Positions 43,881-51,346 of a stretch of 64,000 nucleotides of DNA are shown here, piece by piece. The position numbers were made by a program, and so were the translations under genes. The first letter of the stretch is position 1; each line of letters begins with the position of its first letter. Under the pieces are notes generated by a model. It was not told the DNA's origin. It was given only the letters and a program-made list of their open reading frames with translations, and made no database searches. The stretch lies in NCBI RefSeq assembly GCF_028561755.1, contig NZ_JAQQTD010000005.1, forward strand, positions 124,001 to 188,000, read 5' to 3'. Source of the DNA: Altibacter sp. HG106. Its GTDB lineage: Bacteria; Bacteroidota; Bacteroidia; Flavobacteriales; Flavobacteriaceae.

Positions 43881-44039
43881 ATGAAAACCCTTAAAACCAT
43901 CGCATCTATTTTTCTACTTTCTCTATTCGTATACTCTTGTACACCACAGAATATCTTAGAAGAAAACAATGTAGAGACGTATCAAACCGGTGATGACAGT
44001 CACGCTGAACCTGATAATGAAAAAGACGGCGATAATTAA
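43881..44039 (+). CDS. Small acidic lipoprotein (52 aa)
   Basis: ATG 43881 opens MKTLKTIASIFLLSLFVYSC, a lipoprotein signal with lipobox VYSC (C20), followed by an acidic tail ending EPDNEKDGDN. The mature part is only about 33 residues. I do not recognise it. It sits between the LytTR gene and the TPR kinase gene, and a strong terminator follows. It could be an envelope sensor accessory or simply an orphan lipoprotein. Confidence 0.7.
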   Translation: MKTLKTIASIFLLSLFVYSCTPQNILEENNVETYQTGDDSHAEPDNEKDGDN

Positions 44040-44063
44040 TAGATATCCAATAAAAACGTCAAG

Positions 44064-44091
44064 GCCTTCGAAAACATCGAAGGCTTTTTTT
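44064..44091 (+). terminator. Terminator after the small lipoprotein gene
   Basis: GCCTTCGA/TCGAAGGC stem (44064-44071, 44077-44084), 5-nt loop, seven T. Confidence 0.88.
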
Positions 44092-44093
44092 GT

Positions 44094-44101
44094 TAGCTTT
44101 G
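44094..44101 (+). promoter_or_regulatory. Promoter -7 box of the TPR kinase gene
   Basis: TAGCTTTG matches TAnnTTTG directly after the terminator, 14 nt before ATG 44116. No clear -33 is visible inside the terminator. Confidence 0.45.
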
Positions 44102-44115
44102 TTTGATTGGGAGCC

Positions 44116-46161
44116 ATGAAATCAATACCTACGCCATACACCTTCCTTACGTTGCTTCTCATCATTTTGAGTGGGTGCTCGCATTATTCGGATACTCTAG
44201 AGAAAGGCGCGATAAAAGATAGTTTAGATGATTTCAAAAAGGCACTTGAAATTGATTCGCTTTCAGACCAGGAACAAGGCGAAGCGCTAGCGCTACTTTA
44301 CGATCGTATCTCCAACCAGTCGGTAGCCGATTCCAGTCGCTACGATTTTCTAAGCCTATTAGCCTACAAGGCGTTTAATTTAGAACAACAAGAGGTGTTT
44401 CGAACCGCTAATCGGGAGGCGGCAGCAATTGCGCAACGATTAAAAGACACTTCGCGAATGGCTGATGCGCACTGGAATTACGGCGCTTATTTTCTACAAG
44501 AGCAAGTGTACGACAGTGCCTATTACCATTACAGGCAGGCCAGTGAGCTGTTCGAGCTCAAAGAAAACTGGTATTATACTGGAAAAATGCTGTACAACAT
44601 GGCCTTTATTCGCAGTCGGCTTCGAGATTATACCGGTAGCGAAATTCTACTGGTGAGAGCCATTTCAGAATTTAAAAAAGTGGGACGTAAAAAGCAATTA
44701 TATGAATCCTATAATCTCCTCGGAATTATCTATAAAGAATTAGAAGAATATGAACGAGCGCATTATTATAATAACAAAGCATTAGATTATTTGGAAAATG
44801 TTACAAATGAAACCTCTATTTATCCCGGATATTTAAACAATGCAGGATTAATATCTCACAAGCAAGAAGATTATCGAAAAGCTATTGAACAGTACGATAA
44901 AGCTTTATCGCAATACGATTTGCAGCAGACCAATAAAAACCTGTACGCACGAATTATTGATAATAGAGCGTATAGTCAGTTGCAATTAGATATCAATTCC
45001 GAAGTACTTACCGATTTTAAGCAAGCTTTACGAATTAGAGACAGTTTAGAAAATGAATCGGGTATGGTAATGAGTAACCTGCATTTCTCCGAATACTACG
45101 CAAAGATCAAAGATACCAATCAGGCCATTGACTATGCGAATCAAGCTTCCAAAATAGCCAAAGACATTGGAAATAATAGGGATTATCTCATGTCATTACG
45201 GCTTTTGGCTACCTTAGACAAAGAAAATGCAAACAGCTACCTAGAAACCTATACCACCTTAAGCGACAGCTTGCTGAGGGCAGAGCGGCAGTGGCGGAAC
45301 AAATTTGCGAGAATCGACTTTGAAACCGATGAATACATTCAGGAAACCAAACGACTGGAACAACAAAACACCTGGATCCTTTGGTTGAGTGCAGGACTCT
45401 TGCTCATCCTTTCGCTTGCCTACTTCCTCACACGGCAGTATGCAAAGAATAAGCAACTTCTTTTTGAAAGCGAGCAACAAAAGGCCAATGAACAAATTTA
45501 TCTGCTAGCGCTTCGGCAACAATCCAAAATGGAAGAAGGCCGAATACAAGAACGCCGTAGAATTTCCGAAGACCTACACGACGGGATCTTGGGAAAACTT
45601 TTCGGGACACGATTAAATTTGGGCTTTTTAAACCTTCGCGGCGATGCCGAAACCAAAGCGCTTCAGAAAAAATATTTGGACGAATTACAAACCATTGAAA
45701 AAGAAATTCGTGCTATATCCCATGCGCTAAAATACGATATGAGCGATTCGGGTATGGGCTTTCATACGTTAATTGAAAACCTGTTGGATTCACGAGGCGC
45801 CATCGGAAAATTTGAGTACGAACTCACCAGAAATGACCACTTGAACTGGGAACAGGTGGACGAAAAGATCAAGGTGAATTTGTACCGAATTATTCAAGAA
45901 GCCCTGCAAAACATCGTGAAGTATGCACAGGCTACTAAGGTCTCTATTAATTTTCGCAAAGAATCGAATACACTTCGACTCACTATTACCGACAATGGTG
46001 TCGGTTTTAACAGCAATAAAAGCACCCGCGGGATTGGCTTGAAAAACATGCGCTCCCGAACTGAAAAACTTTTGGGTACCTTTGACATTCATAGCACTCC
46101 TCAGACCGGAACTCAAATCGTTGTTGACATCCCCCTAAAAACGTCGCCTTATGAAGCCTAA
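44116..46161 (+). CDS. TPR-repeat sensor histidine kinase (lipoprotein-type N-terminus)
   Basis: The 681-aa protein starts MKSIPTPYTFLTLLLIILSGC, a lipoprotein-like signal; the TTG three codons earlier is less likely. Tetratricopeptide repeats fill residues about 60-390 (for example YNLLGIIYKELEEYERAHYYNNKALDYL), a membrane helix follows (TWILWLSAGLLLILSLAYFL), then HisKA_3 (RISEDLHDGILGKLFGTRL) and HATPase_c (LQNIVKYAQAT, TDNGVGFNS, IGLKNMRSR). The sensor part faces the periplasm. The next regulator overlaps its end by 11 bp, so they form a pair. Confidence 0.92.
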   Translation: MKSIPTPYTFLTLLLIILSGCSHYSDTLEKGAIKDSLDDFKKALEIDSLSDQEQGEALALLYDRISNQSVADSSRYDFLSLLAYKAFNLEQQEVFRTANREAAAIAQRLKDTSRMADAHWNYGAYFLQEQVYDSAYYHYRQASELFELKENWYYTGKMLYNMAFIRSRLRDYTGSEILLVRAISEFKKVGRKKQLYESYNLLGIIYKELEEYERAHYYNNKALDYLENVTNETSIYPGYLNNAGLISHKQEDYRKAIEQYDKALSQYDLQQTNKNLYARIIDNRAYSQLQLDINSEVLTDFKQALRIRDSLENESGMVMSNLHFSEYYAKIKDTNQAIDYANQASKIAKDIGNNRDYLMSLRLLATLDKENANSYLETYTTLSDSLLRAERQWRNKFARIDFETDEYIQETKRLEQQNTWILWLSAGLLLILSLAYFLTRQYAKNKQLLFESEQQKANEQIYLLALRQQSKMEEGRIQERRRISEDLHDGILGKLFGTRLNLGFLNLRGDAETKALQKKYLDELQTIEKEIRAISHALKYDMSDSGMGFHTLIENLLDSRGAIGKFEYELTRNDHLNWEQVDEKIKVNLYRIIQEALQNIVKYAQATKVSINFRKESNTLRLTITDNGVGFNSNKSTRGIGLKNMRSRTEKLLGTFDIHSTPQTGTQIVVDIPLKTSPYEA

Positions 46162-46831
46162 TGATTGTAATGTACTGCTGATCGATGATCATCCGCTTAT
46201 TTTAGAAGCTTACAAGAATGCGCTCAACAGAATTGAACAGACGCTCGAAAAACACAGGTTTCACATTGATATCGCCTCCGATTGTGATACTGCCTATCGA
46301 AAAATTACTACGGTCCCTAAGACCACTAGTATTGATCTTATTTTTCTGGATATGCGACTTCCTCCTTCGCAGGATGGTAAAATTCTTTCCGGGGAAGATC
46401 TCGGACTCATCATAAAAAAGACCTTGCCGAACAGCAAGATCATCGTCTCTACCACACATACCGACAATTATCGAATACACAGTATCTTTAAAAGCATTGA
46501 TCCCGATGGGTTCCTAATTAAAAATGATATTAGCCCAGACGATATTATTCTGGCCATCGAACAAGTGTTGGAGGATCCTCCCTTTTACAGCAAAACGGTG
46601 ATCAAGTTGCTTCGAAAAAACGTCTCTAACGATTTCTTGTTGGATAATATCGACCGTAAGCTCCTCTACGAATTGAGCTTGGGGACCAAAATGAAGGATT
46701 TGCCTGACATTCTTCCGCTGTCGATAGCCGGTATCGAAAAGCGTAAACGAAACCTGAAAGAAATTTTTGATGTCGCCTCGGGCGATGATAAAGAATTGAT
46801 CTCAAAGGCTAAAGACAAAGGGTTCATCTAA
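46151..46831 (+). CDS. Response regulator paired with the TPR kinase
   Basis: The 226-aa protein has a receiver with LIDDHPLILEAYK and phospho-acceptor D67 in LIFLDMRLP, and a LuxR-like helix-turn-helix (RKLLYELSLGTKMKDLPDILPLSIAGIEKRKRNLKEIF). It overlaps the kinase gene by 11 bp. The inverted repeat at 46857, just after its stop and before the TonB-receptor-like gene promoter, is a candidate binding site. It is a likely switch for the peptide cluster, by position only. Confidence 0.88.
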   Translation: MKPNDCNVLLIDDHPLILEAYKNALNRIEQTLEKHRFHIDIASDCDTAYRKITTVPKTTSIDLIFLDMRLPPSQDGKILSGEDLGLIIKKTLPNSKIIVSTTHTDNYRIHSIFKSIDPDGFLIKNDISPDDIILAIEQVLEDPPFYSKTVIKLLRKNVSNDFLLDNIDRKLLYELSLGTKMKDLPDILPLSIAGIEKRKRNLKEIFDVASGDDKELISKAKDKGFI

Positions 46832-46856
46832 GTTTATTTCACTCCAAAAGTAACCT

Positions 46857-46875
46857 GGTAAGGTTATCCCTTACC
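46857..46875. promoter_or_regulatory. Inverted repeat upstream of the receptor-like gene
   Basis: GGTAAGG-TTATC-CCTTACC, 7-bp perfect arms, nested with TAACC...GGTTA (46851-46867). No T tract follows, so an operator is favoured over a terminator. It ends 17 bp before the -33 region of the promoter at 46893. Confidence 0.55.
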
Positions 46876-46892
46876 AATAGTAGCAGTTCTCG

Positions 46893-46924
46893 TTTCTTTA
46901 AATGAAACGGAAAAAATAGATTTG
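46893..46924 (+). promoter_or_regulatory. Promoter of the receptor-like gene
   Basis: TTTC (46893-46896), 20-nt spacer, TAGATTTG (46917-46924). The in-frame TTG at 46922 lies inside the box, so translation must begin at ATG 46943. Confidence 0.6.
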
Positions 46925-46942
46925 AACAAATCCATTCACTAC

Positions 46943-49330
46943 ATGGTGTTTAAATGTGTCTGTTATCTTATGCTACTACTACCCCTCCATAGTTTCTGTC
47001 AAGCCACGGTAAAGGGTATGGTAGTTGATTCTGAAGGCCCCATTGAATTCGCCAATGTCGTAGTGTACGATGCCTCCAATAACGTTGTAGATGGTGCCAT
47101 TACCGAACCTTCAGGAAGGTTCTCTCTACTACTTACTACCGGTCGATACCGGCTCGAAGTGCGATATCTGGGCTACCAGACACTGGAAACGACCTTCGAT
47201 CTTGAGAATTCTCTGGACCTTGGTCGCCTTACCCTCTCTTTAGACGAGAACAACCTTTCTGAAGTTGTTATTACCGCAACCAAGAAGCTGGTGACCCGTT
47301 CTGGAGATAAACTCATCATGGGTGTGGCTACCAATGAACTTTTTGTAGGAAGAAATTCGTTGGAGGTTCTAAAATATGCGCCCTATCTCAATGTAGATTC
47401 AAATACCGGTGCGCTTTCCATGAAGGGAAATGAAAGTACCCTGCTCATCAACGGAAAAGCCACTCAGATGTCGGCTTCAGACATTCGCAACTACTTGGCC
47501 TCCCTGCCCAGTGAAAAGATAAAAGAGATCGAAATCATTTCGAACCCGTCAGCCCGTTATGAGGCGAGCGGCAGAGGTGGAATCATCAATATTATCACCA
47601 CCCAAAAGCAACAGCGCGGATGGGAAGCAACCCTCAATTCCAGAACGAGTGTAGCACAGTTTATTTCCAACAATACATCCCTTAACACTAACATACGTTT
47701 GAGTGAAAAGCTGTCTATAAATCTCTACGGAATACACAATCTAACTAATTCAGTTCGCGACGAAAGAAGGTTTGAAGAACTTCGTAGTCCGTCGATTACC
47801 TACGATTACGAAAAAAGAGATACGACACAAGGGAGGTATAATTACCTTACGAATAATGTACTCTACCAACTTTCTTCCAGTCATACTTTGGGTGCCGAAA
47901 TAACCTTCTATGATTTTACCGGCAGTACCAATCAGTTCAACCAATTGCTAATTACAGATAGTGATGGAGTAACCCCCTCCATTGGGGACTATCGCTTGTA
48001 CCAAGATCGAGCCTATCAAAACTATAGTTTGAACTACGATATCGCTATTGATTCGCTAGGGCACGAACTTCGCTTCGTATTTGATTACTATCAATCCACA
48101 CGCGAAGCAGACAACGATTATACGAACGTTTTTTTTACGGAATCCACAGATTCCATCATCGCACAAAACGAAAGAACATCATTTTCCCCCATTACGAATG
48201 ATATTGTTTCTACACAACTTGATTACACACGACCCATTCGAAAAGGTTCTATCGAACTGGGAGCAAAATATACTACAGTTGATAATGAAAGTAGTACCAC
48301 ATTTCAAAATCTGGTGGAAGGCACTTTCATTATTGATCCTAACTTCAGTAATGCCTTCAATTATCAAGAACAGATACTTGCCGGGTATGCCTCGTTGGCC
48401 CTTGACAGCCTCTTCAAATCTAACGTTTCCTTACAAACGGGTATTCGTGCTGAATATACCGATGGCGAAGGGCGTATCCCCTCCAACAACTACAGGCAAT
48501 CCCGGCAATATCTAAATGTATTTCCCAGTGTCTTTTTGAGCACCGAAACTGAAAAAGCAAGTTATAACCTGTCGTATTCCAGAAGGATCAACCGACCGAG
48601 TTATGCCAGCTTCAACCCAACCATTTTTTACCTAACCGATTTTACCTCTCAAATTGGAAATCCCGAGTTACAACCCTCCTATACCCATGCCTTGGAGGCA
48701 GGAGTATCCTTGTCTCGCTGGAATCTGTTGACATATTACAATATCACCGAGGGTGAGCCTCGCGAAATACTGAAACGACTTGATGCCGAAACCCTTCAGT
48801 ATCAATGGCGCAATATTGATCGCTCTCAGGTCTACGGAATGTCGCTCTCTGGAAACGAAACCCTTATAGGGAGTCTTCGATTAAATGTGCGAGCCTCCTG
48901 GTACGGAAAGAGCTATCGTTCCACCTTTGAAGATAACGTAGACAATATTGATGTGTCCAAAGGTACGTTTCAAGGTAGAATAGCGCTCAACGCATCCTTA
49001 CCATGGGGCGTCCGTGGAGAAATTGCATTCGAGTACAACGGACCGGAAACGTATGGACAATTTGAATCAGCCGAGAATTACGCCTTTTACATAAACCTCT
49101 CCAAACGAATTAATAACCAATTTTCTTTATACCTCAATGTGGTGGATCCTTTTGATAATCTACGCTATGCATTTAAAAATACCCAGCGTGAGATTCGAAC
49201 CACCCAATTCCGAAATACTTTCCCTAGAACCATCTCCCTCACCGCCATCCTCTCCCTATCGGCAGGCACCAAAACAAAACGGTTCCAAATTGATAATAGC
49301 AATAGAGACGTTAGAAACCGAACGAATTAA
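46943..49330 (+). CDS. TonB-dependent-receptor-like outer-membrane barrel protein
   Basis: The 795-aa protein has a signal peptide (VCYLMLLLPLHSFCQ), a CarboxypepD_reg domain (VKGMVVDSEGPIEFANVVVYDASNNVVDGAI...), a TonB-box-like EVVITATKK, a plug (NSLEVLKYAPYLNVD, GNESTLLINGK, IEIISNPSARYEASGRGGIINIIT) and an OMP_b-brl_3-type barrel to the C-terminus. Family members import or sense large substrates through the outer membrane. Its place right before the double-glycine peptide gene suggests a part in handling that product, for example export, immunity or re-uptake; inference. Confidence 0.88.
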   Translation: MVFKCVCYLMLLLPLHSFCQATVKGMVVDSEGPIEFANVVVYDASNNVVDGAITEPSGRFSLLLTTGRYRLEVRYLGYQTLETTFDLENSLDLGRLTLSLDENNLSEVVITATKKLVTRSGDKLIMGVATNELFVGRNSLEVLKYAPYLNVDSNTGALSMKGNESTLLINGKATQMSASDIRNYLASLPSEKIKEIEIISNPSARYEASGRGGIINIITTQKQQRGWEATLNSRTSVAQFISNNTSLNTNIRLSEKLSINLYGIHNLTNSVRDERRFEELRSPSITYDYEKRDTTQGRYNYLTNNVLYQLSSSHTLGAEITFYDFTGSTNQFNQLLITDSDGVTPSIGDYRLYQDRAYQNYSLNYDIAIDSLGHELRFVFDYYQSTREADNDYTNVFFTESTDSIIAQNERTSFSPITNDIVSTQLDYTRPIRKGSIELGAKYTTVDNESSTTFQNLVEGTFIIDPNFSNAFNYQEQILAGYASLALDSLFKSNVSLQTGIRAEYTDGEGRIPSNNYRQSRQYLNVFPSVFLSTETEKASYNLSYSRRINRPSYASFNPTIFYLTDFTSQIGNPELQPSYTHALEAGVSLSRWNLLTYYNITEGEPREILKRLDAETLQYQWRNIDRSQVYGMSLSGNETLIGSLRLNVRASWYGKSYRSTFEDNVDNIDVSKGTFQGRIALNASLPWGVRGEIAFEYNGPETYGQFESAENYAFYINLSKRINNQFSLYLNVVDPFDNLRYAFKNTQREIRTTQFRNTFPRTISLTAILSLSAGTKTKRFQIDNSNRDVRNRTN

Positions 49331-49387
49331 CGATATCAAAATGCGCGTTTTGTAGGTGGAATCCGAAAAACCTTAAGAGAGTAGGAT

Positions 49388-49395
49388 TATTTTTA
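49388..49395 (+). promoter_or_regulatory. Weak promoter -7 box before the peptide gene
   Basis: TATTTTTA, one base from TAnnTTTG, 11 nt before ATG 49407; no -33 seen. The peptide gene may also be read from the 46893 promoter. Confidence 0.3.
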
Positions 49396-49406
49396 AATTA
49401 ACAATC

Positions 49407-49580
<174 letters not shown>

Positions 49581-49588
49581 TTTGTAGT

Positions 49589-49654
49589 CATTCCTGTATT
49601 GGAATGTTGTTGTAAGCATAAGGGCAATTACTTAGACCTTATTGTCCTTATGCT
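49589..49654 (+). promoter_or_regulatory. Two intercistronic hairpins after the peptide gene
   Basis: CATTCC/GGAATG (49589-49606) is followed by a 14-bp stem with one G-U pair (AGCATAAGGGCAAT at 49615-49628 with 49641-49654, 12-nt loop). No T tract follows. Such hairpins between precursor and enzyme genes can cap upstream mRNA decay or partly stop transcription, giving excess precursor. Confidence 0.6.
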
Positions 49655-49696
49655 ACTATTAGAAAACATTACATGTTCATCCAAACGCTTTTCATT

Positions 49697-50047
49697 ATGA
49701 CAAACGCTACAACACCCTCAACTCCTACACCACCGCCACCGTTGGCGAAAGGTGATATGACCCCTTCCGGAATCCGATACTCCGTAACGGAAACCGAAAG
49801 AAATTTTGCTTTTTCTTGCGTTTTTCCTTCAACACTAAAAACGACTATTCAGCAAATCATCAGCCGTAAATATACTGAATTTAAAGATATTGAAACCTCA
49901 CACGTGCTGAAACGAGACAATGATCAATTCGCTTATAAAATCGAGTTAAAACCTGAAGCCTTAGAACTTGAGTACGAGATCCATAAGAAGTCGAATGACG
50001 ACCTGTTACACCTCATTTCCATCGCCACTAAAATCATTGAATTATGA
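49697..50047 (+). CDS. Hypothetical protein of the peptide cluster (116 aa)
   Basis: The start at 49697 (MTNATTPSTPTPPPPL) is chosen because the 8 codons before it are hydrophobic and unlike a family N-terminus. A proline-rich flexible head (residues 1-20) precedes a compact alpha/beta region with SGIRYSVTETERNFAFSCVF and IELKPEALELEYEIHKK. I do not recognise it. Its place between precursor and oxygenase, with ATGA overlap to the latter, would suit a leader-binding or partner protein. That is inference; no known RRE signature was seen. Confidence 0.75.
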   Translation: MTNATTPSTPTPPPPLAKGDMTPSGIRYSVTETERNFAFSCVFPSTLKTTIQQIISRKYTEFKDIETSHVLKRDNDQFAYKIELKPEALELEYEIHKKSNDDLLHLISIATKIIEL

Positions 50048-51336
50048 AGGAAGTAACCACCCTTAAAAACGTACAAAATCCCCCCTTCAGTGCAGCATGG
50101 TGGGAGTATTTTTTAGACAAAACCCAATCCCTTACAAAAACATCTGTTTTAAAAGACTGTCTTAGTCGCCAAGAAACCTCTTTTATGCGCGGCGAATTAA
50201 TGGGGATTATACGTCAGTTAGCAATGATGCGTACCACCGAATTTGGATACCGTGTTTTTCTAGACGGAAAAAGTCTTCGGAATTCAGAAATGGAAGGATT
50301 CTACGATCTTCCGCCGAAGGAGAAAGAAAGCCTCGAAGACTGGTCGCACCGCTGTCTGAACGATCGAAAATTTGGACTCATCATCAACCGGGGCGAAAAA
50401 TTTAGTCCTGAACTAGCCGCCATGGTCTCAAAAAAAATCCAACCCTTGTTAGACAAAATGGGAGTTCCTAGCTTAGGAATCACCTTTACGATCTTCATCG
50501 GCAATTATGGCTGGACACCTATAGGTATTCATACCGATGGTCGCGGCGAGAATGTGCTTCACTTCCATTTAGGAAAAGGAGGAAAAACCATGTATACCTG
50601 GGATCCCGAAGCCTACGAAGCAGCTACCACTGAAGAAGAACGCTTCAACAATAAAAATGTAGAAAAATACCTTGACATCGCAAATCAACACCCGTACGGA
50701 GAGGGCGATCTCTATTTCATGCCCGAAGGGGAATATCATATTGGGAGGTCTGATGAACTTTCGATGGGACTTACCCTTTGGTTCAACAATCATTCGAAGC
50801 GACAACTGTGTCAAAAAACCATGCGTGTAATCATCGATCAGTGGTTAGAAGAGAATAACGATATCCTGCCCTTAGACACAAGTCCGGTAGAAGACATCAG
50901 TCATATCGACAAGGCGCTCGATCTTTTCGGAATACCGGAAGATCTACAAGATTTGAGTTTTCGTGAATTCTTACGGGAAACGTATAAAGATTTCCGCTAT
51001 TCTATCTATAGTAATGGCGCCTTCTGGACACGGCCCTTTCCAAAAGAAGAGGATTTTGAGTTTGGCCCTGAAACGCAAGTGCAGCTGGTACAACCGTATC
51101 AAATTTTATGGGTTGAAAGCAGGGATAAAAAGAATGTTCATTTATACATCCGAGGGACAAAGCTGGTGTTCAACAACCATCCGTGCATTCACCAGTTTGT
51201 CGATTTGCTAAACTCAGGAAAGACGGTATCTGTGGCTGAATTGAAAAATACCCTGGACCCGTCCTGGAATATCGACATCTGTGTGTACCTCATTAATTCC
51301 ATATACCTCTATAACGGAATCCGTATTATCGATTAA
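50044..51336 (+). CDS. JmjC/cupin-type Fe(II)/2-oxoglutarate oxygenase-like protein
   Basis: The 430-aa protein carries a facial-triad-like HxD (H163-T-D165 in GIHTDGRGENVLHFHLGKGG) followed by a distal His (H232 in GEYHIGRSDELSMGLTLWF), with K181 placed like the co-substrate lysine. A long helical N-terminus precedes it and a winged-helix-like C-terminus follows (HQFVDLLNSGKTVSVAELKNTLDPSWNIDICVYLI), as in bacterial and human ribosomal oxygenases (JmjC, PF08007-like). Those hydroxylate Arg or His side chains. Here the neighbours point to the peptide precursor as substrate. Identity of the family is moderate, the reaction is inferred. Confidence 0.7.
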   Translation: MKEVTTLKNVQNPPFSAAWWEYFLDKTQSLTKTSVLKDCLSRQETSFMRGELMGIIRQLAMMRTTEFGYRVFLDGKSLRNSEMEGFYDLPPKEKESLEDWSHRCLNDRKFGLIINRGEKFSPELAAMVSKKIQPLLDKMGVPSLGITFTIFIGNYGWTPIGIHTDGRGENVLHFHLGKGGKTMYTWDPEAYEAATTEEERFNNKNVEKYLDIANQHPYGEGDLYFMPEGEYHIGRSDELSMGLTLWFNNHSKRQLCQKTMRVIIDQWLEENNDILPLDTSPVEDISHIDKALDLFGIPEDLQDLSFREFLRETYKDFRYSIYSNGAFWTRPFPKEEDFEFGPETQVQLVQPYQILWVESRDKKNVHLYIRGTKLVFNNHPCIHQFVDLLNSGKTVSVAELKNTLDPSWNIDICVYLINSIYLYNGIRIID

Positions 51337-51346
51337 TTCTAAACAC

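Noticed and set aside
43881-44039. 52-aa lipoprotein as a second peptide precursor
   Set aside because: It has a lipobox and no double-glycine leader; a terminator separates it from the later genes.
46857-46875. Inverted repeat as a terminator of the regulator gene
   Set aside because: No T tract follows it and it stands close to a promoter, so operator is favoured.
46922-46942. TTG start for the receptor-like gene
   Set aside because: It lies inside the TAGATTTG box; ATG 46943 gives a proper signal peptide.
49697-49760. Proline-rich head of the 116-aa protein as a precursor peptide
   Set aside because: No GG cleavage motif and it is fused to a folded domain.
51281-51346. Upstream start of the C39 exporter
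   Set aside because: It would overlap the oxygenase gene by 56 bp and add residues outside the C39 domain pattern.
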